This document shows, one piece after another, positions 54,962 to 63,338 of a stretch of 64,000 nt of DNA. Where the stretch lies: assembly GCF_016592555.1 (NCBI RefSeq), contig NZ_AP014546.1:3730501-3794500 (forward strand), given 5' to 3'. The DNA is from Neptunomonas japonica JAMM 1380. Lineage in GTDB: Bacteria; Pseudomonadota; Gammaproteobacteria; Pseudomonadales; Balneatricaceae. Positions within the stretch are counted from its first letter, which is position 1. The number at the start of each line of letters is the position of its first letter. Both the position numbers and the translations under genes were made by a program. The notes under the pieces are model-generated. The model was not told the origin of the DNA. It searched no databases and was given only the letters and a program-made list of their open reading frames with translations.

Positions 54962-56230
54962 TCAGCCTTGATCTATTGGCCTTCTTGCCAACGCAGGGAT
55001 ATCGCCACTCAAGCCCATCGCTTGCATCACCACATGCTGTTTAATAGGAGACAGGCGACTCAATGTATTCATACCCATATTTCGCACTAATTTAAGCAAA
55101 GGCTGCTGGTGTCCAAATAACTGCTTGAAAGCCTCCATACTCGCCGACATCTGCAAGTTGGCACTTTGTCGCTGGCGCTGAAAGCGTTTCAAAACAGCCT
55201 CACTGCCTATCTCTTCTCCACGAGTATGAGCCGATAAAACCTGCTCAGCTAATGCTGCTGCATCCATCAGCCCCAAATTAACTCCCTGTCCAGCCAAAGG
55301 ATGAATGGTATGTGCAGCATCACCTATAACAGCTAACCCTGCCTGCACATAATATTGTGCATGGCGTTGGCGTAACGGAAAGAGGTGTCTTTTGTCTGCC
55401 CATAGCGCATCCCCCAAGCGACCTTCAAATGCACGTGTTAGCGCGGCACAAAACGCATCATCATCTAATTCGATAAGTGCTGCCGCATGATCTGGCGATG
55501 TAGACCATACAATAGAGCAACAATGGGGATCATCGAGTGGCAGAAAGGCCAATGGCCCGTCATCAGTAAATCGCTGCCACGCAGTCTTCTGATGAGGTTT
55601 TTCTGTACGTACCGTAGTAACAATGGCGTGGTGCCCATAATCCCACTCCCACATAGGAATAGAGGCGAGCTGTCGCACTTTTGACATAGCCCCATCAGCA
55701 GCAACAACTAATTTGCTACGCCACTGAGAGCCATCTTTGCAGGTCAATAATCGCAAGCAGCCATCAACAGCACTTCCTGGCTCTGACAACTTTATAACAG
55801 AAGCCCCCGTCACTACGCTCAAATTATCTACTTGCTGTGCTGCCGCATACAAGGCGGCAACCGTCACTCTATTTTCTACTATGTGACCGAGTGCAAGCTC
55901 ATGCAACTCTCGTGAGGAAAAGTGTATATGACCACTACCCTCGCCATCCCAAACATCCATATCAGTGTAAGGATTGATACGAAGCTGCTGCATGTAAGGC
56001 CAGGCACCCACGTGTGTTAATAGCTGCTGCGAAGCGCATGTCAAAGCACTCACTCGAGGGTCATAGCCAGCCGTGAGCTGACCAGCAACATCATCTATAA
56101 GGCGCTCAGGATCAAACTCTCTATTTTCCAGTAATACGATATGTAACCCAGAAGCAGCTAACGCTAACGCTGCCGTTACACCTACCATACCACCGCCTAC
56201 TATAATTATGTCAGCTGTTTGTACGGTCAT
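54962..56230 (-). CDS. UbiH/UbiI/VisC-family FAD hydroxylase
   Basis: 422 residues: FAD-binding DIIIVGGGMVGVTAALALAASG at the N-terminus, the aromatic-hydroxylase DG motif (VVAADGAMSKVRQLA), and the GD motif (AVIGDAAHTIHPLAGQGVNLGLMDAA). By its place after ubiH it is the VisC/UbiI type, which hydroxylates C5 of the ubiquinone ring in E. coli; the exact regiospecificity is not provable here. Confidence 0.87.
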   Translation of the reverse strand: MTVQTADIIIVGGGMVGVTAALALAASGLHIVLLENREFDPERLIDDVAGQLTAGYDPRVSALTCASQQLLTHVGAWPYMQQLRINPYTDMDVWDGEGSGHIHFSSRELHELALGHIVENRVTVAALYAAAQQVDNLSVVTGASVIKLSEPGSAVDGCLRLLTCKDGSQWRSKLVVAADGAMSKVRQLASIPMWEWDYGHHAIVTTVRTEKPHQKTAWQRFTDDGPLAFLPLDDPHCCSIVWSTSPDHAAALIELDDDAFCAALTRAFEGRLGDALWADKRHLFPLRQRHAQYYVQAGLAVIGDAAHTIHPLAGQGVNLGLMDAAALAEQVLSAHTRGEEIGSEAVLKRFQRQRQSANLQMSASMEAFKQLFGHQQPLLKLVRNMGMNTLSRLSPIKQHVVMQAMGLSGDIPALARRPIDQG

Positions 56231-56239
56231 TCTGTTACC

Positions 56240-57493
56240 TTATTTCAAACGAGGAGCGGGAACATCTAAACCCATTGCCGCGCGTGCAAAAAGTGTTTTC
56301 GCCGGCGGGCAGATATCCATCAATTGCAAACCAAGATCGCGGCCTAATGCTAGCATTGGATTACGATTCGAAAACAATTTCATGGTTTTGTCACTCAAAC
56401 CAATCGTTCTCTTTTGATCGGCTATACGCGCCTGATGGTAAGCTTGCAACATAGAAATATCTCCTACAGACATATCGCAACGTCGCGCCTCAATAATATG
56501 CTGCGCCAAATCAACCACACCCCGCAATGCCAAGTTATACCCCTGACCCGCAATCGGGTGCAATGCATGCGCTGCATTACCCAGCACGGCTAACCCTGGG
56601 CGTACCTGCTCATCTGCCAATACCAGTTTGAGCGGGTAACTAAAACGTTTTCCGACATGCATAAAGCGCCCGCAACGATAGCCAAAACGCTCTTGAACAC
56701 GTGCTAAAAACGCAGCATCGTCAAGCCCCATAACAGCATCTAACTCAGCATCAGGTACCGTCCACACCAAACCACAGCGCGCCATGTCATCTTGATCTTG
56801 TAAGGGTAGCAAGGCCAAAGGGCCTGTATCTGTGAAACGCTCATAAGCAACATTCCGATGAGGGCTCTCAGGACTTATGTTAGTAACCACAGCATGTTGT
56901 TCATAGACAACTTGTTGATAACTAATTCCCAAGCTTTCTCGTAACTCTGAACGCCCCCCATCAGCGATAACAACCAACGCAGATGACACCTGAATTGTTT
57001 TGTCGTCCATAAGGATATCTAGCTGCATCCCCTCTTCGATAGGCGTTACACTGAGCACTTCTGCAGGGCAACAATAAGTAACCCTCTCGGCGTACTGATG
57101 AGTGGTAATGTGGTTCAGTAGCGTACGGCCCATCCATTGGTTCTCAACAACATAACCTAACGCAGGTACGTGCTCTTCTTCAGCGTGCAAACGCGTAGCA
57201 CCAAAATGCCCTTTATCAGAAACATGGATACGCTGGATCGAAGACACATGTTCAGAAATAGCGTCCCAAACACCCATCTGCTCATAAAGTTTTCGGGCAC
57301 CATAAGACAGAGCCGTAGCGCGCGCATCATAACTCGGTTGATATTGGGATAAGTCGCTGGTCGGCATCGGCATCGACTCAACTACAGCAATTTGCAGATT
57401 GAGCGCTTCGGTCATAGGTAACAAAGCCGCAGCCAAACTCGCTCCAACCATCCCACCACCAATAATGACAATATCGTAATGTGTATTCATCAA
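56240..57493 (-). CDS. ubiH: 2-octaprenyl-6-methoxyphenol hydroxylase
   Basis: Ubiquinone-pathway FAD monooxygenase (C1 hydroxylation). 417 residues with DIVIIGGGMVGASLAAAL, a DG-type motif VVIADGGRSELRESLG and LAVLGNAAHALHPIAGQGYNLALRGV. SYDARATALSYGA and SDKGHFGATR are typical of UbiH. It overlaps the pepP stop as ATGA. Note the N in GNAAHA, where many relatives have GDAAH; UbiH homologues commonly show N here. Confidence 0.92.
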   Translation of the reverse strand: MMNTHYDIVIIGGGMVGASLAAALLPMTEALNLQIAVVESMPMPTSDLSQYQPSYDARATALSYGARKLYEQMGVWDAISEHVSSIQRIHVSDKGHFGATRLHAEEEHVPALGYVVENQWMGRTLLNHITTHQYAERVTYCCPAEVLSVTPIEEGMQLDILMDDKTIQVSSALVVIADGGRSELRESLGISYQQVVYEQHAVVTNISPESPHRNVAYERFTDTGPLALLPLQDQDDMARCGLVWTVPDAELDAVMGLDDAAFLARVQERFGYRCGRFMHVGKRFSYPLKLVLADEQVRPGLAVLGNAAHALHPIAGQGYNLALRGVVDLAQHIIEARRCDMSVGDISMLQAYHQARIADQKRTIGLSDKTMKLFSNRNPMLALGRDLGLQLMDICPPAKTLFARAAMGLDVPAPRLK

Positions 57494-58836
57494 TGTCTCG
57501 CAGCAGCCATCAGCGCCTCAATCTCATCAACAGTTTTTGGCACTGACGCTGTCAACACTTCACAACCTTCCGCAGTAACCACAACATCATCTTCTATACG
57601 GATGCCAATACCGCGCCAGCAGGCATCAACGCTTTCATTGTCGGGAGCAACATAAATACCAGGCTCAACCGTCATGACCATGCCAGGTTCTAAGAGCCGC
57701 CACTGGCCATCACTCTTATAATCACCAACATCGTGTACATCCATACCCAACCAGTGACCCAAACGATGCATATAAAATGCTTTGTAAGCACCGCAATCAA
57801 TCAATTCATCAACCTTGCCTTTTAATAGTCCGAGCTCGACTAAGCCTTCGGTAATCACCCTGACTGACGTATCGTGCGTTTGCTCCCAAGGAATGCCCGG
57901 TTTAATCTCTTCCAAACATGCTGATTGTGCTCTAAGCACTAGTTCATACAAAGCACGCTGAGCATCACTAAAACGCCCATTAATAGGAAAAGTACGTGTA
58001 ATGTCACCTGCGTAATAGTCAGTTTCACAACCCGCATCAATTAATACTAGATCACCTTCCCTTAGCATGGCGTTATTCGATACATAGTGCAGAACACAAC
58101 CATTCTTACCACCTCCCACAATGCTGGAATAAGCAGGTAAGCGGCAACCATGTTGCATAAAATGATGGATAATCTCTGCTTCTAGCTGGTACTCCATCAA
58201 ACCAGGACGACATATCTGCATAGCACGAACATGTGCTTGAGCGGATATTTCACCTGCAGCACGCATTACTTCAATCTCTTGCTCTGATTTAAGCAGTCGC
58301 ATCTCGTGTAGCACAGGGCCCAACTCAATAAGGCGAGAAGGCACTTTAACGCCCTGACGACGCTTTTTGCGCATTGACTCTAACCAGTGTTCAACACGAG
58401 ACTCTGTGCGGTAACACGTACCCATACAGAAGTAGATAGACTCCATACCATCAAGTATTGATGGTAAACGCTCATCAACGTCATCAATAGAAAACGCTTT
58501 ATCCGCCAGAAAGTCTACTTTAGCACCCTCAGGTCCAGACCGATAACCGTTCCAAATCTCCATCTCTGGATCACGGGGCTGGCAAAACAGGTGATAGCTA
58601 ACAACGGCCTCGCCTTTTGTAATCACAATCAGCGCTTCAGGCTCATCAAAGCCACTTAGATAATAAAAATCACTATCCTGCCTAAAAGGAGATTCAACAT
58701 CACTGTTTCGCTGCTGCAACGTTGCTGAGGGAACAACAACCACACTATTAACAGGCAGCTGTGCGAGGAGCCGCTCTCTGCGCTCAGCAAACTCGCACTG
58801 ATTGATACAGGGTTGTTTCATGCTCACATCATCCAT
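57490..58836 (-). CDS. pepP: Xaa-Pro aminopeptidase
   Basis: M24B metallopeptidase removing N-terminal residues before proline. 448 residues. The dinuclear metal site is visible: Asp in LVLIDAGCETDYYAGDITRTF, His in GHWLGMDVHDVG, Glu in VMTVEPGIYV and Glu in GIRIEDDVVVT. The ATG abuts the ygfB stop codon. An in-frame ATG at 58821 (MKQPCINQ) is an alternative start. Confidence 0.95.
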   Translation of the reverse strand: MDDVSMKQPCINQCEFAERRERLLAQLPVNSVVVVPSATLQQRNSDVESPFRQDSDFYYLSGFDEPEALIVITKGEAVVSYHLFCQPRDPEMEIWNGYRSGPEGAKVDFLADKAFSIDDVDERLPSILDGMESIYFCMGTCYRTESRVEHWLESMRKKRRQGVKVPSRLIELGPVLHEMRLLKSEQEIEVMRAAGEISAQAHVRAMQICRPGLMEYQLEAEIIHHFMQHGCRLPAYSSIVGGGKNGCVLHYVSNNAMLREGDLVLIDAGCETDYYAGDITRTFPINGRFSDAQRALYELVLRAQSACLEEIKPGIPWEQTHDTSVRVITEGLVELGLLKGKVDELIDCGAYKAFYMHRLGHWLGMDVHDVGDYKSDGQWRLLEPGMVMTVEPGIYVAPDNESVDACWRGIGIRIEDDVVVTAEGCEVLTASVPKTVDEIEALMAAARH

Positions 58837-59424
58837 TTAGTGCATTTTAGGTGCGTTTGGGTTGCTCACGGCATCACTGCTAAGATTGCATTCTGAAAAC
58901 AGCATTAATACAGCCATACGTACATACTCTTCTAGCTGCATTAAATCCGCTTCACTATCTTCACCATCGTCAACTTCATTTGCTACCTGTGAAATTTCTG
59001 ACAAGTCTCTAAGCACATCTTTCGCTTCATCAGAAAGCGACTTATCCGTTTGCTTTCCCTGATAACCAAAACCTGTCATAAAACCCTGGCACCAACGCCC
59101 TAACGATTCGACTCTTTGCGCAAGCGTCGCGTCATCATCAGGTAGAAGCATCGTCAGCTCTAAACTAAAACTCTCCATCTGCCCCAACGTCTGCTGATAA
59201 AGACCAATCATACCCACCTTACTGGTTTCTTGTGTAAGCCCATCTAGCTCTAACAACTCCGCCACGGTACTTAGCCAAATATCTGGGACCATGCGGGCAC
59301 CGGACGACAATTGCCCTGCCAACAAACCATGTAATTCAGAGGGTGTGATAATGAAAACATTCTCTGATACAAGTAGGTTGGCTATCGCATCAAAACCAAT
59401 CAGCTCTTCACTCACTTCCGGCAT
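58837..59424 (-). CDS. ygfB: UPF0149 (YgfB) family protein
   Basis: 195 residues with the family pattern: FIITPSELHGLLAGQLSSGA near the N-terminus and WCQGFMTGFGYQG centrally, then an acidic region (EVDDGEDSEADLMQLEEYVRMAVLMLFSECN). No catalytic motif is known. In Pseudomonas a YgfB homologue affects beta-lactam resistance through ampD expression. First gene of the ygfB-pepP-ubiH-ubiI-like series. Confidence 0.93.
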   Translation of the reverse strand: MPEVSEELIGFDAIANLLVSENVFIITPSELHGLLAGQLSSGARMVPDIWLSTVAELLELDGLTQETSKVGMIGLYQQTLGQMESFSLELTMLLPDDDATLAQRVESLGRWCQGFMTGFGYQGKQTDKSLSDEAKDVLRDLSEISQVANEVDDGEDSEADLMQLEEYVRMAVLMLFSECNLSSDAVSNPNAPKMH

Positions 59425-59518
59425 TATTCACTCTTCTCTTCACTGTTTTACAGACATATATTTCAAAATATTTTGATTATCCTAGCATTGTAATCTATAC
59501 AGAGCTATGCAGACTCGA

Positions 59519-59547
59519 TTGACCCTCTAAGGCAGCCTGTTTATAGT
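59519..59547 (+). promoter_or_regulatory. Promoter of the zapB-like/zapA operon
   Basis: TTGACC (59519-59524), a 17-base spacer and TATAGT (59542-59547). The predicted start near 59554 is only 8 bases before ATG 59562, which supports the ATG at 59577 as the real start of the next gene. Confidence 0.7.
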
Positions 59548-59576
59548 CCACTTTAGATTTTATGTTGGATTCCCGA

Positions 59577-59786
59577 ATGACAGACCATTACTTTATCGCA
59601 CTTGAACAAAAAATTGATCAGCTACTCGCCCGTTGTGAGGAGCTTGAACTGGAAAACCAGCATCTCAAGGCCACCGGATTACAGGCCCGACAGGAAAGAG
59701 CTCGCCTTCTCCAAGTGAACGATCAAACACGTGTACAAGTTGAAAAAATGATTCAACGCATGAAGACACTGGAGCAAAGCTCATGA
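59577..59786 (+). CDS. Small coiled-coil protein, ZapB-like (TIGR02449 type)
   Basis: 69 residues from MTDHYFIALEQKIDQLLARCEELELENQHLKA; nearly the whole protein is a heptad-repeat coiled coil. A family of this kind regularly precedes zapA in gammaproteobacteria and is presumed to act in cell division. The stop overlaps the zapA start. The upstream ATG (59562) lacks a ribosome-binding site. Confidence 0.8.
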   Translation: MTDHYFIALEQKIDQLLARCEELELENQHLKATGLQARQERARLLQVNDQTRVQVEKMIQRMKTLEQSS

Positions 59787-60088
59787 GCAACGACGCTGGA
59801 CACAAAGTCGCTATCAAAATAATGGATAAAGAGTACTTGATTGGCTGTCCTGAAGGCTCAGAAGCAGAGCTATTTGTTTCAGCCGATTACCTCGATAAGA
59901 AAATGCGCGAAATTCGTGATGCCGGAAAAGTATTAGGGTTAGAGCGCGTAGCGGTTATGACTGCATTAAACCTTTCCCATGAGTTATTACAGAACAAAGC
60001 TCAGCAACAAGAAAATTTAGAAGAGCGTATTATGAAGCTCAGCAAAAAAATTGACAGCTCACTCATAAAACCTAAGGGAACACCCTAG
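59783..60088 (+). CDS. zapA: Cell division protein ZapA
   Basis: Binds and bundles FtsZ at midcell. 101 residues: the beta-hairpin VAIKIMDKEYLIGCPEGSEAELFVSADYLDKKMREIRDAGKV followed by a long C-terminal coiled coil. Part of the conserved zapA-6S RNA-fthC order. Confidence 0.95.
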   Translation: MSNDAGHKVAIKIMDKEYLIGCPEGSEAELFVSADYLDKKMREIRDAGKVLGLERVAVMTALNLSHELLQNKAQQQENLEERIMKLSKKIDSSLIKPKGTP

Positions 60089-60171
60089 GGTGAACATAAA
60101 AACCATATTAACTGTATAATTTTCAACCAGTTAAAGACTCCTCTTAGCAGATATTTAATAAAATACAAGAG

Positions 60172-60199
60172 CTGACTTTGGCGCCAAACGCGTTATAAT
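60172..60199 (+). promoter_or_regulatory. 6S RNA promoter
   Basis: CTGACT (60172-60177), a 16-base spacer and a perfect TATAAT (60194-60199) end 6 bases before the predicted 6S RNA 5' end. Confidence 0.65.
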
Positions 60200-60204
60200 G
60201 ATCT

Positions 60205-60385
60205 GGCTCCCTGAGGTGTTCGTTAATTGGTTACGTCCCTCGAGCCGATAATTACCAGTATGGATTTTTCTAGCAAGTGTTGTGTGCATGTCCGTTTTCG
60301 GAAAGCCTTATACACTTCGGAGATCTCCTCCTTGAACCTTCGGGTTCAGGGCCACAACCAGTAACGGCATCTTGGGGAGTCTCTA
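60205..60385 (+). ncRNA. ssrS: 6S RNA
   Basis: 6S RNA mimics an open promoter and sequesters sigma70 RNA polymerase in stationary phase. Evidence is the place between zapA and fthC, the 5' segment GGCTCCCTGAGGTGTT pairing completely (with G-U pairs) with the 3' segment CGGCATCTTGGGGAGTC, and sequence similarity to E. coli 6S such as TTGAACCTTCGGGTTCAGGG and TCGAGCCGATA. Its 3' end lies about 9 bases before the fthC ATG, so both are probably one transcript, later trimmed. Confidence 0.93.
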
Positions 60386-60390
60386 CGTTA

Positions 60391-60969
60391 ATGGACGCAC
60401 GCTCAACACTTCGTCAGTCAATGCGCCAAAAGCGACGATCCTTAACACCCAAGCAACAAGCGACAGCGGCACTCAAGCTGCTAGCTGAAATCAAAAAACT
60501 TCCCAGCATACATAAATCTAAACATCTTGCACTTTACTTACCTAATGATGGTGAGCTCGATCCAACACCTATTATTCATTGGTGCTGGAAGATGAAAAAA
60601 AATGTTTACCTACCCGTGCTACACCCACTCTCACATAATCGGCTTTGGTTTGTTAGATACACCCCTCGCACGCCAATGACACGTAATATTTATGGCATTT
60701 TAGAACCCAAAGCTCCCTATCGCTTCATTTCTGCAGCCAAGATGCTAGATATCGTATTACTACCGCTTGTTGCATTTGATGACAAAGGAGGGAGGCTTGG
60801 CATGGGTGGCGGCTATTATGATCGAACGTTCAGCTTTATTAGACAGTTCAATGCCCAAAAACCACGTTTAATAGGGCTTGCACATCATTTACAAAAAGTT
60901 GAACAGTTACCTACTGCAAGCTGGGATGTGCCATTAACAATGGTGGCGACTGACCACGGTTTTTATTAA
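60391..60969 (+). CDS. fthC: 5-formyltetrahydrofolate cyclo-ligase
   Basis: Converts 5-formyl-THF to 5,10-methenyl-THF with ATP. 192 residues from MDARSTLRQSMRQKRRSL (ATG 60391); longer in-frame starts lie inside 6S RNA. The signature DDKGGRLGMGGGYYDRTFSF is present, as is the LPNDGELDP region. Downstream of 6S RNA as in many proteobacteria. Confidence 0.95.
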   Translation: MDARSTLRQSMRQKRRSLTPKQQATAALKLLAEIKKLPSIHKSKHLALYLPNDGELDPTPIIHWCWKMKKNVYLPVLHPLSHNRLWFVRYTPRTPMTRNIYGILEPKAPYRFISAAKMLDIVLLPLVAFDDKGGRLGMGGGYYDRTFSFIRQFNAQKPRLIGLAHHLQKVEQLPTASWDVPLTMVATDHGFY

Positions 60970-61024
60970 TAATAAAATTCATATTGCCGTGTATTTTAAT
61001 AAACCCTCAATAATATTTTTATGA

Positions 61025-61052
61025 GCATGTCGTTAATACATTAATGACATGC
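61025..61052. terminator. Inverted repeat after fthC
   Basis: GCATGTCGTTAAT / ATTAATGACATGC, a 13-bp stem with one G-T pair, followed on the plus strand by ATATTTTATTTTA. Probably a weak terminator for fthC; the minus side lacks a T run. Confidence 0.6.
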
Positions 61053-61136
61053 CCATATTTTATTTTATCGAATATATAGCTGCCCTCACGATATGCAAGG
61101 AAATGGAATTTCTCTTTCAACTTAGTAAGTTAACAT

Positions 61137-61271
61137 TTAACCTTGGCGATTAAATACTTGCTCCACCAACGATGCAAACTGAAAGTCTGTTTGAGAAAAT
61201 ACGCCTGTTAGGACTGAGCCCACTACAAACGTCATTACTACTACCATCACTAAATCAGGACCTTTCTTCAT
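61137..61271 (-). CDS. Small membrane protein of unknown function (44 residues)
   Basis: In the 518-base gap between fthC and the AEC gene the minus strand encodes 44 residues: MKKGPDLVMVVVMTFVVGSV, then LTGVFSQTDFQFASLVEQVFNRQG. A two-Lys N-terminus, one hydrophobic segment (about residues 7-24) and an amphipathic C-terminal helix suggest a single-pass inner-membrane protein with the N-terminus inside. AGAG lies about 7 bases upstream of the ATG. A perfect TATAAT on the minus strand at 61381-61376 could drive it. I do not recognise the family. The plus-strand open frame through the same bases has no ribosome-binding site. Confidence 0.5.
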   Translation of the reverse strand: MKKGPDLVMVVVMTFVVGSVLTGVFSQTDFQFASLVEQVFNRQG

Positions 61272-61298
61272 ATAATCTCTATATTTTCATTAATCAGC

Positions 61299-61352
61299 TT
61301 ATTTACATACTACCGATACATTATCTCCGCATCCCATCCAATTATGGTGCAT
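61299..61352 (-). CDS. Possible 17-codon leader peptide upstream of the 44-residue ORF
   Basis: MHHNWMGCGDNVSVVCK, with GGGAG upstream at about 10 bases, ending 27 bases before the small membrane ORF. It could be chance; the place after a good -10 element and a ribosome-binding site makes it worth listing. No attenuator structure is visible after it. Confidence 0.2.
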   Translation of the reverse strand: MHHNWMGCGDNVSVVCK

Positions 61353-61487
61353 AAACAATTAACTCCCTATTTAGTATTATAGCCAGCAGAAGAGCTTTTA
61401 CCCTAACAAAGAACAAAAAACATGCTACGAATCATCATATTTCAGGAATTTTTCTGAATTTCGCAACATTTTAACCTCTTCGTCATG

Positions 61488-62399
61488 TTAAATCAGCACT
61501 CCCAAGACAATCGGCAAAGTCAGCATTGATAACAACACCTGCCCTGTAATAATGGCTGCCATCATTTCGGCATCACCACCTAACTGTCTTGCCAAAATAA
61601 AAGCGGAAGGAGCCGTCGGCACGGCAGCAAAGACAAGCAAGAGACCCGTAATAAAAGAAGAAAGTTCCATAAAAAAACAAATTCCATACATTATAAATGG
61701 AAAGAGTAATAATTTAATAAATGAAGACACCCAAACGGCCGACTGCACTGCCCGCAAAGCTTGAAGATTCAAACCCGCACCAACCGCCAAAAGCCCCAAT
61801 GGCAATGCCATACTACCCAACAGCCCAGTCACAGATGCAACCGCTGATGGAATTCCAATACCGCTAACATTTAACCCAATACCCAGCAAGCAACTTAGAA
61901 TCAGCGGATTTTTTATGAGTGTAGCAAGCAAACCCCGCACACCTTGCTTACGCGCCAATTGTGTTGAGAAAACTATAATGCTCAATAAGTTTAATAATGG
62001 AATCATGAACGCAATAACGACAGCAGACACAGCAACAGCGTCACTCCCATAGAGTGTGCTAACTGAAGCCAGCCCAACATAGGTGTTAAAACGCACAGAC
62101 CCTTGATAGAAAGAGGTAAACCCTGCCCCAGAAAGCCCCATCCAATAACGAACCACAAAACACAGGCCTGTACCGATTAATAACAGAGCCACCACGGCAA
62201 TCGATATATCCAAAATAGAAACACCGCTTATATCGGCTGAGCCTAACTTATTAATCAACAGCACCGGAAACAATACAAAGTATGTAAGTTTTTCAGCAGG
62301 TTCCCAAAAGCCATTACCAGGAAAACCTGCTCTACGCCCTGCAAAACCTAAGATTAATATTGCAAAAACCGGCCATAAAGCACTTAGCACTGACAACAT
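61488..62399 (-). CDS. AEC-family transporter
   Basis: 303 residues with about ten membrane segments in the AEC (auxin efflux carrier) arrangement: NKLGSADISG region, AFMIPLLNLLSIIVF, NPLILSCLLGIGLNVSGIGIPSAV and the C-terminal VPTAPSAFILARQLGGDAEMMAAIITGQVLLSMLTLPIVLGVL. Members move malate/malonate or other organic acids; the substrate is not known. Divergent from the gcvR-like gene. Confidence 0.9.
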   Translation of the reverse strand: MLSVLSALWPVFAILILGFAGRRAGFPGNGFWEPAEKLTYFVLFPVLLINKLGSADISGVSILDISIAVVALLLIGTGLCFVVRYWMGLSGAGFTSFYQGSVRFNTYVGLASVSTLYGSDAVAVSAVVIAFMIPLLNLLSIIVFSTQLARKQGVRGLLATLIKNPLILSCLLGIGLNVSGIGIPSAVASVTGLLGSMALPLGLLAVGAGLNLQALRAVQSAVWVSSFIKLLLFPFIMYGICFFMELSSFITGLLLVFAAVPTAPSAFILARQLGGDAEMMAAIITGQVLLSMLTLPIVLGVLI

Positions 62400-62475
62400 A
62401 TTTGTGTACTATCCTCTTATATCAGATATTTATATCTTAGCTTTGAGATCACACCTTTTAGAAGGAACCAGCTAT

Positions 62476-62988
62476 ATGACCTCCCTTATATTAACAGTCA
62501 TCGGACCTGACAAGCCTGGACTCGTTGAATGTTTATCTCAAACTATTGCTGCACATGACGGCAACTGGCTAGAATCTGCATTATCACGACTCGGTGGAAA
62601 ATTCGCAGGTATCCTCGTAATTAAGGCCCCTAAAGCAAAAGCCGCAGGATTAACCAGCGCCTTACTTGAGCTAGAAAAGTCTGGCCTTAAGATCATTGTC
62701 GAAACAGCTGATGAACAAGACAGACCCGACACGCTCCAGTCTTTTACACTCGAACTAATTGGGCATGACAAACCAGGCATCGTACGTGAAATTTCGCAAG
62801 CCTTGGCACAACGGCACATCAATGTTGAAAGCTTATCGACAGAACTCGTCTCTGGCTCAATGTCAGCAGAACTACTGTTCAAAGCACAAGCTCAACTACT
62901 CGCCCCTGAAAGCCTAGATTTTGACGACCTTCAAAGTGCTATAGAATCAATTGCCAGCGACCTAATGGTTGATATCACATTGAACTAA
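62476..62988 (+). CDS. ACT-domain protein, glycine cleavage repressor (GcvR)-like
   Basis: 170 residues from MTSLILTVIGPDKPGLVE (ATG 62476, with AAGGA at 10 bases). Two ACT domains: the first (ILTVIGPDKPGLVECLSQTIAAHDGNWLESALSRLGGKFAGIL) and the second (FTLELIGHDKPGIVREISQALAQRHINVESLSTELVSG), each with the G-x-D-K/R-P-G turn. GcvR of E. coli senses glycine and restrains GcvA. gcvT and gcvH lie about 8 kb away; gcvA was not seen. Confidence 0.87.
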   Translation: MTSLILTVIGPDKPGLVECLSQTIAAHDGNWLESALSRLGGKFAGILVIKAPKAKAAGLTSALLELEKSGLKIIVETADEQDRPDTLQSFTLELIGHDKPGIVREISQALAQRHINVESLSTELVSGSMSAELLFKAQAQLLAPESLDFDDLQSAIESIASDLMVDITLN

Positions 62989-62993
62989 CGCCC

Positions 62994-63012
62994 TGGCGGG
63001 CCCCGCCCGCCA
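62994..63012 (+). terminator. Hairpin after the gcvR-like gene
   Basis: Perfect 8-bp G+C-rich stem TGGCGGGC-CCC-GCCCGCCA, followed by AACTTTACC. The short T run makes it a weak terminator. Confidence 0.5.
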
Positions 63013-63073
63013 ACTTTACCTACCAAGTAGAAATCGATTCAAAAACGCCTCCATTTACATTAAGGGCACTTCT

Positions 63074-63322
63074 ATGGGTATTTTTTCATGGATCCTAATG
63101 GGTTTTCTTGCAGGGGCTGTTGCCAAATGGCTAATGCCAGGCAAAGATCCCGGCGGTTGTTTTATAACCATCATTTTAGGTATTGCTGGCGGAGTTGTCG
63201 GCGGATATCTAGGAACAATACTAGGATTTGGGAAAGTCAACGGGATTAACCTAGTTAGCTTTGGGCTAGCTACAACAGGGGCTGCACTATTACTCCTCAT
63301 TTATCGCCTAATAAAAAAATAA
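63074..63322 (+). CDS. GlsB/YeaQ/YmgE family membrane protein
   Basis: 82 residues: GFLAGAVAKWLMPGKDPGGCFITIILGIAGGVVGGYLGTIL, with glycine-rich membrane segments typical of transglycosylase-associated (Tlg) proteins induced by stress. AAGGG precedes the ATG by 7 bases. Mechanism is unknown. Confidence 0.88.
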   Translation: MGIFSWILMGFLAGAVAKWLMPGKDPGGCFITIILGIAGGVVGGYLGTILGFGKVNGINLVSFGLATTGAALLLLIYRLIKK

Positions 63323-63338
63323 CCGCTAATCTGTTTCG

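Noticed and set aside
60277..60390. N-terminal extension of fthC
   Set aside because: It is the 6S RNA sequence read as codons; homologues start at the ATG at 60391.
61172..61354. 60-codon plus-strand ORF MQTESLFEKIRLLGLSP
   Set aside because: No ribosome-binding site, low-complexity Leu/Ile/Tyr-rich end, and it lies over the better-supported minus-strand 44-residue ORF.
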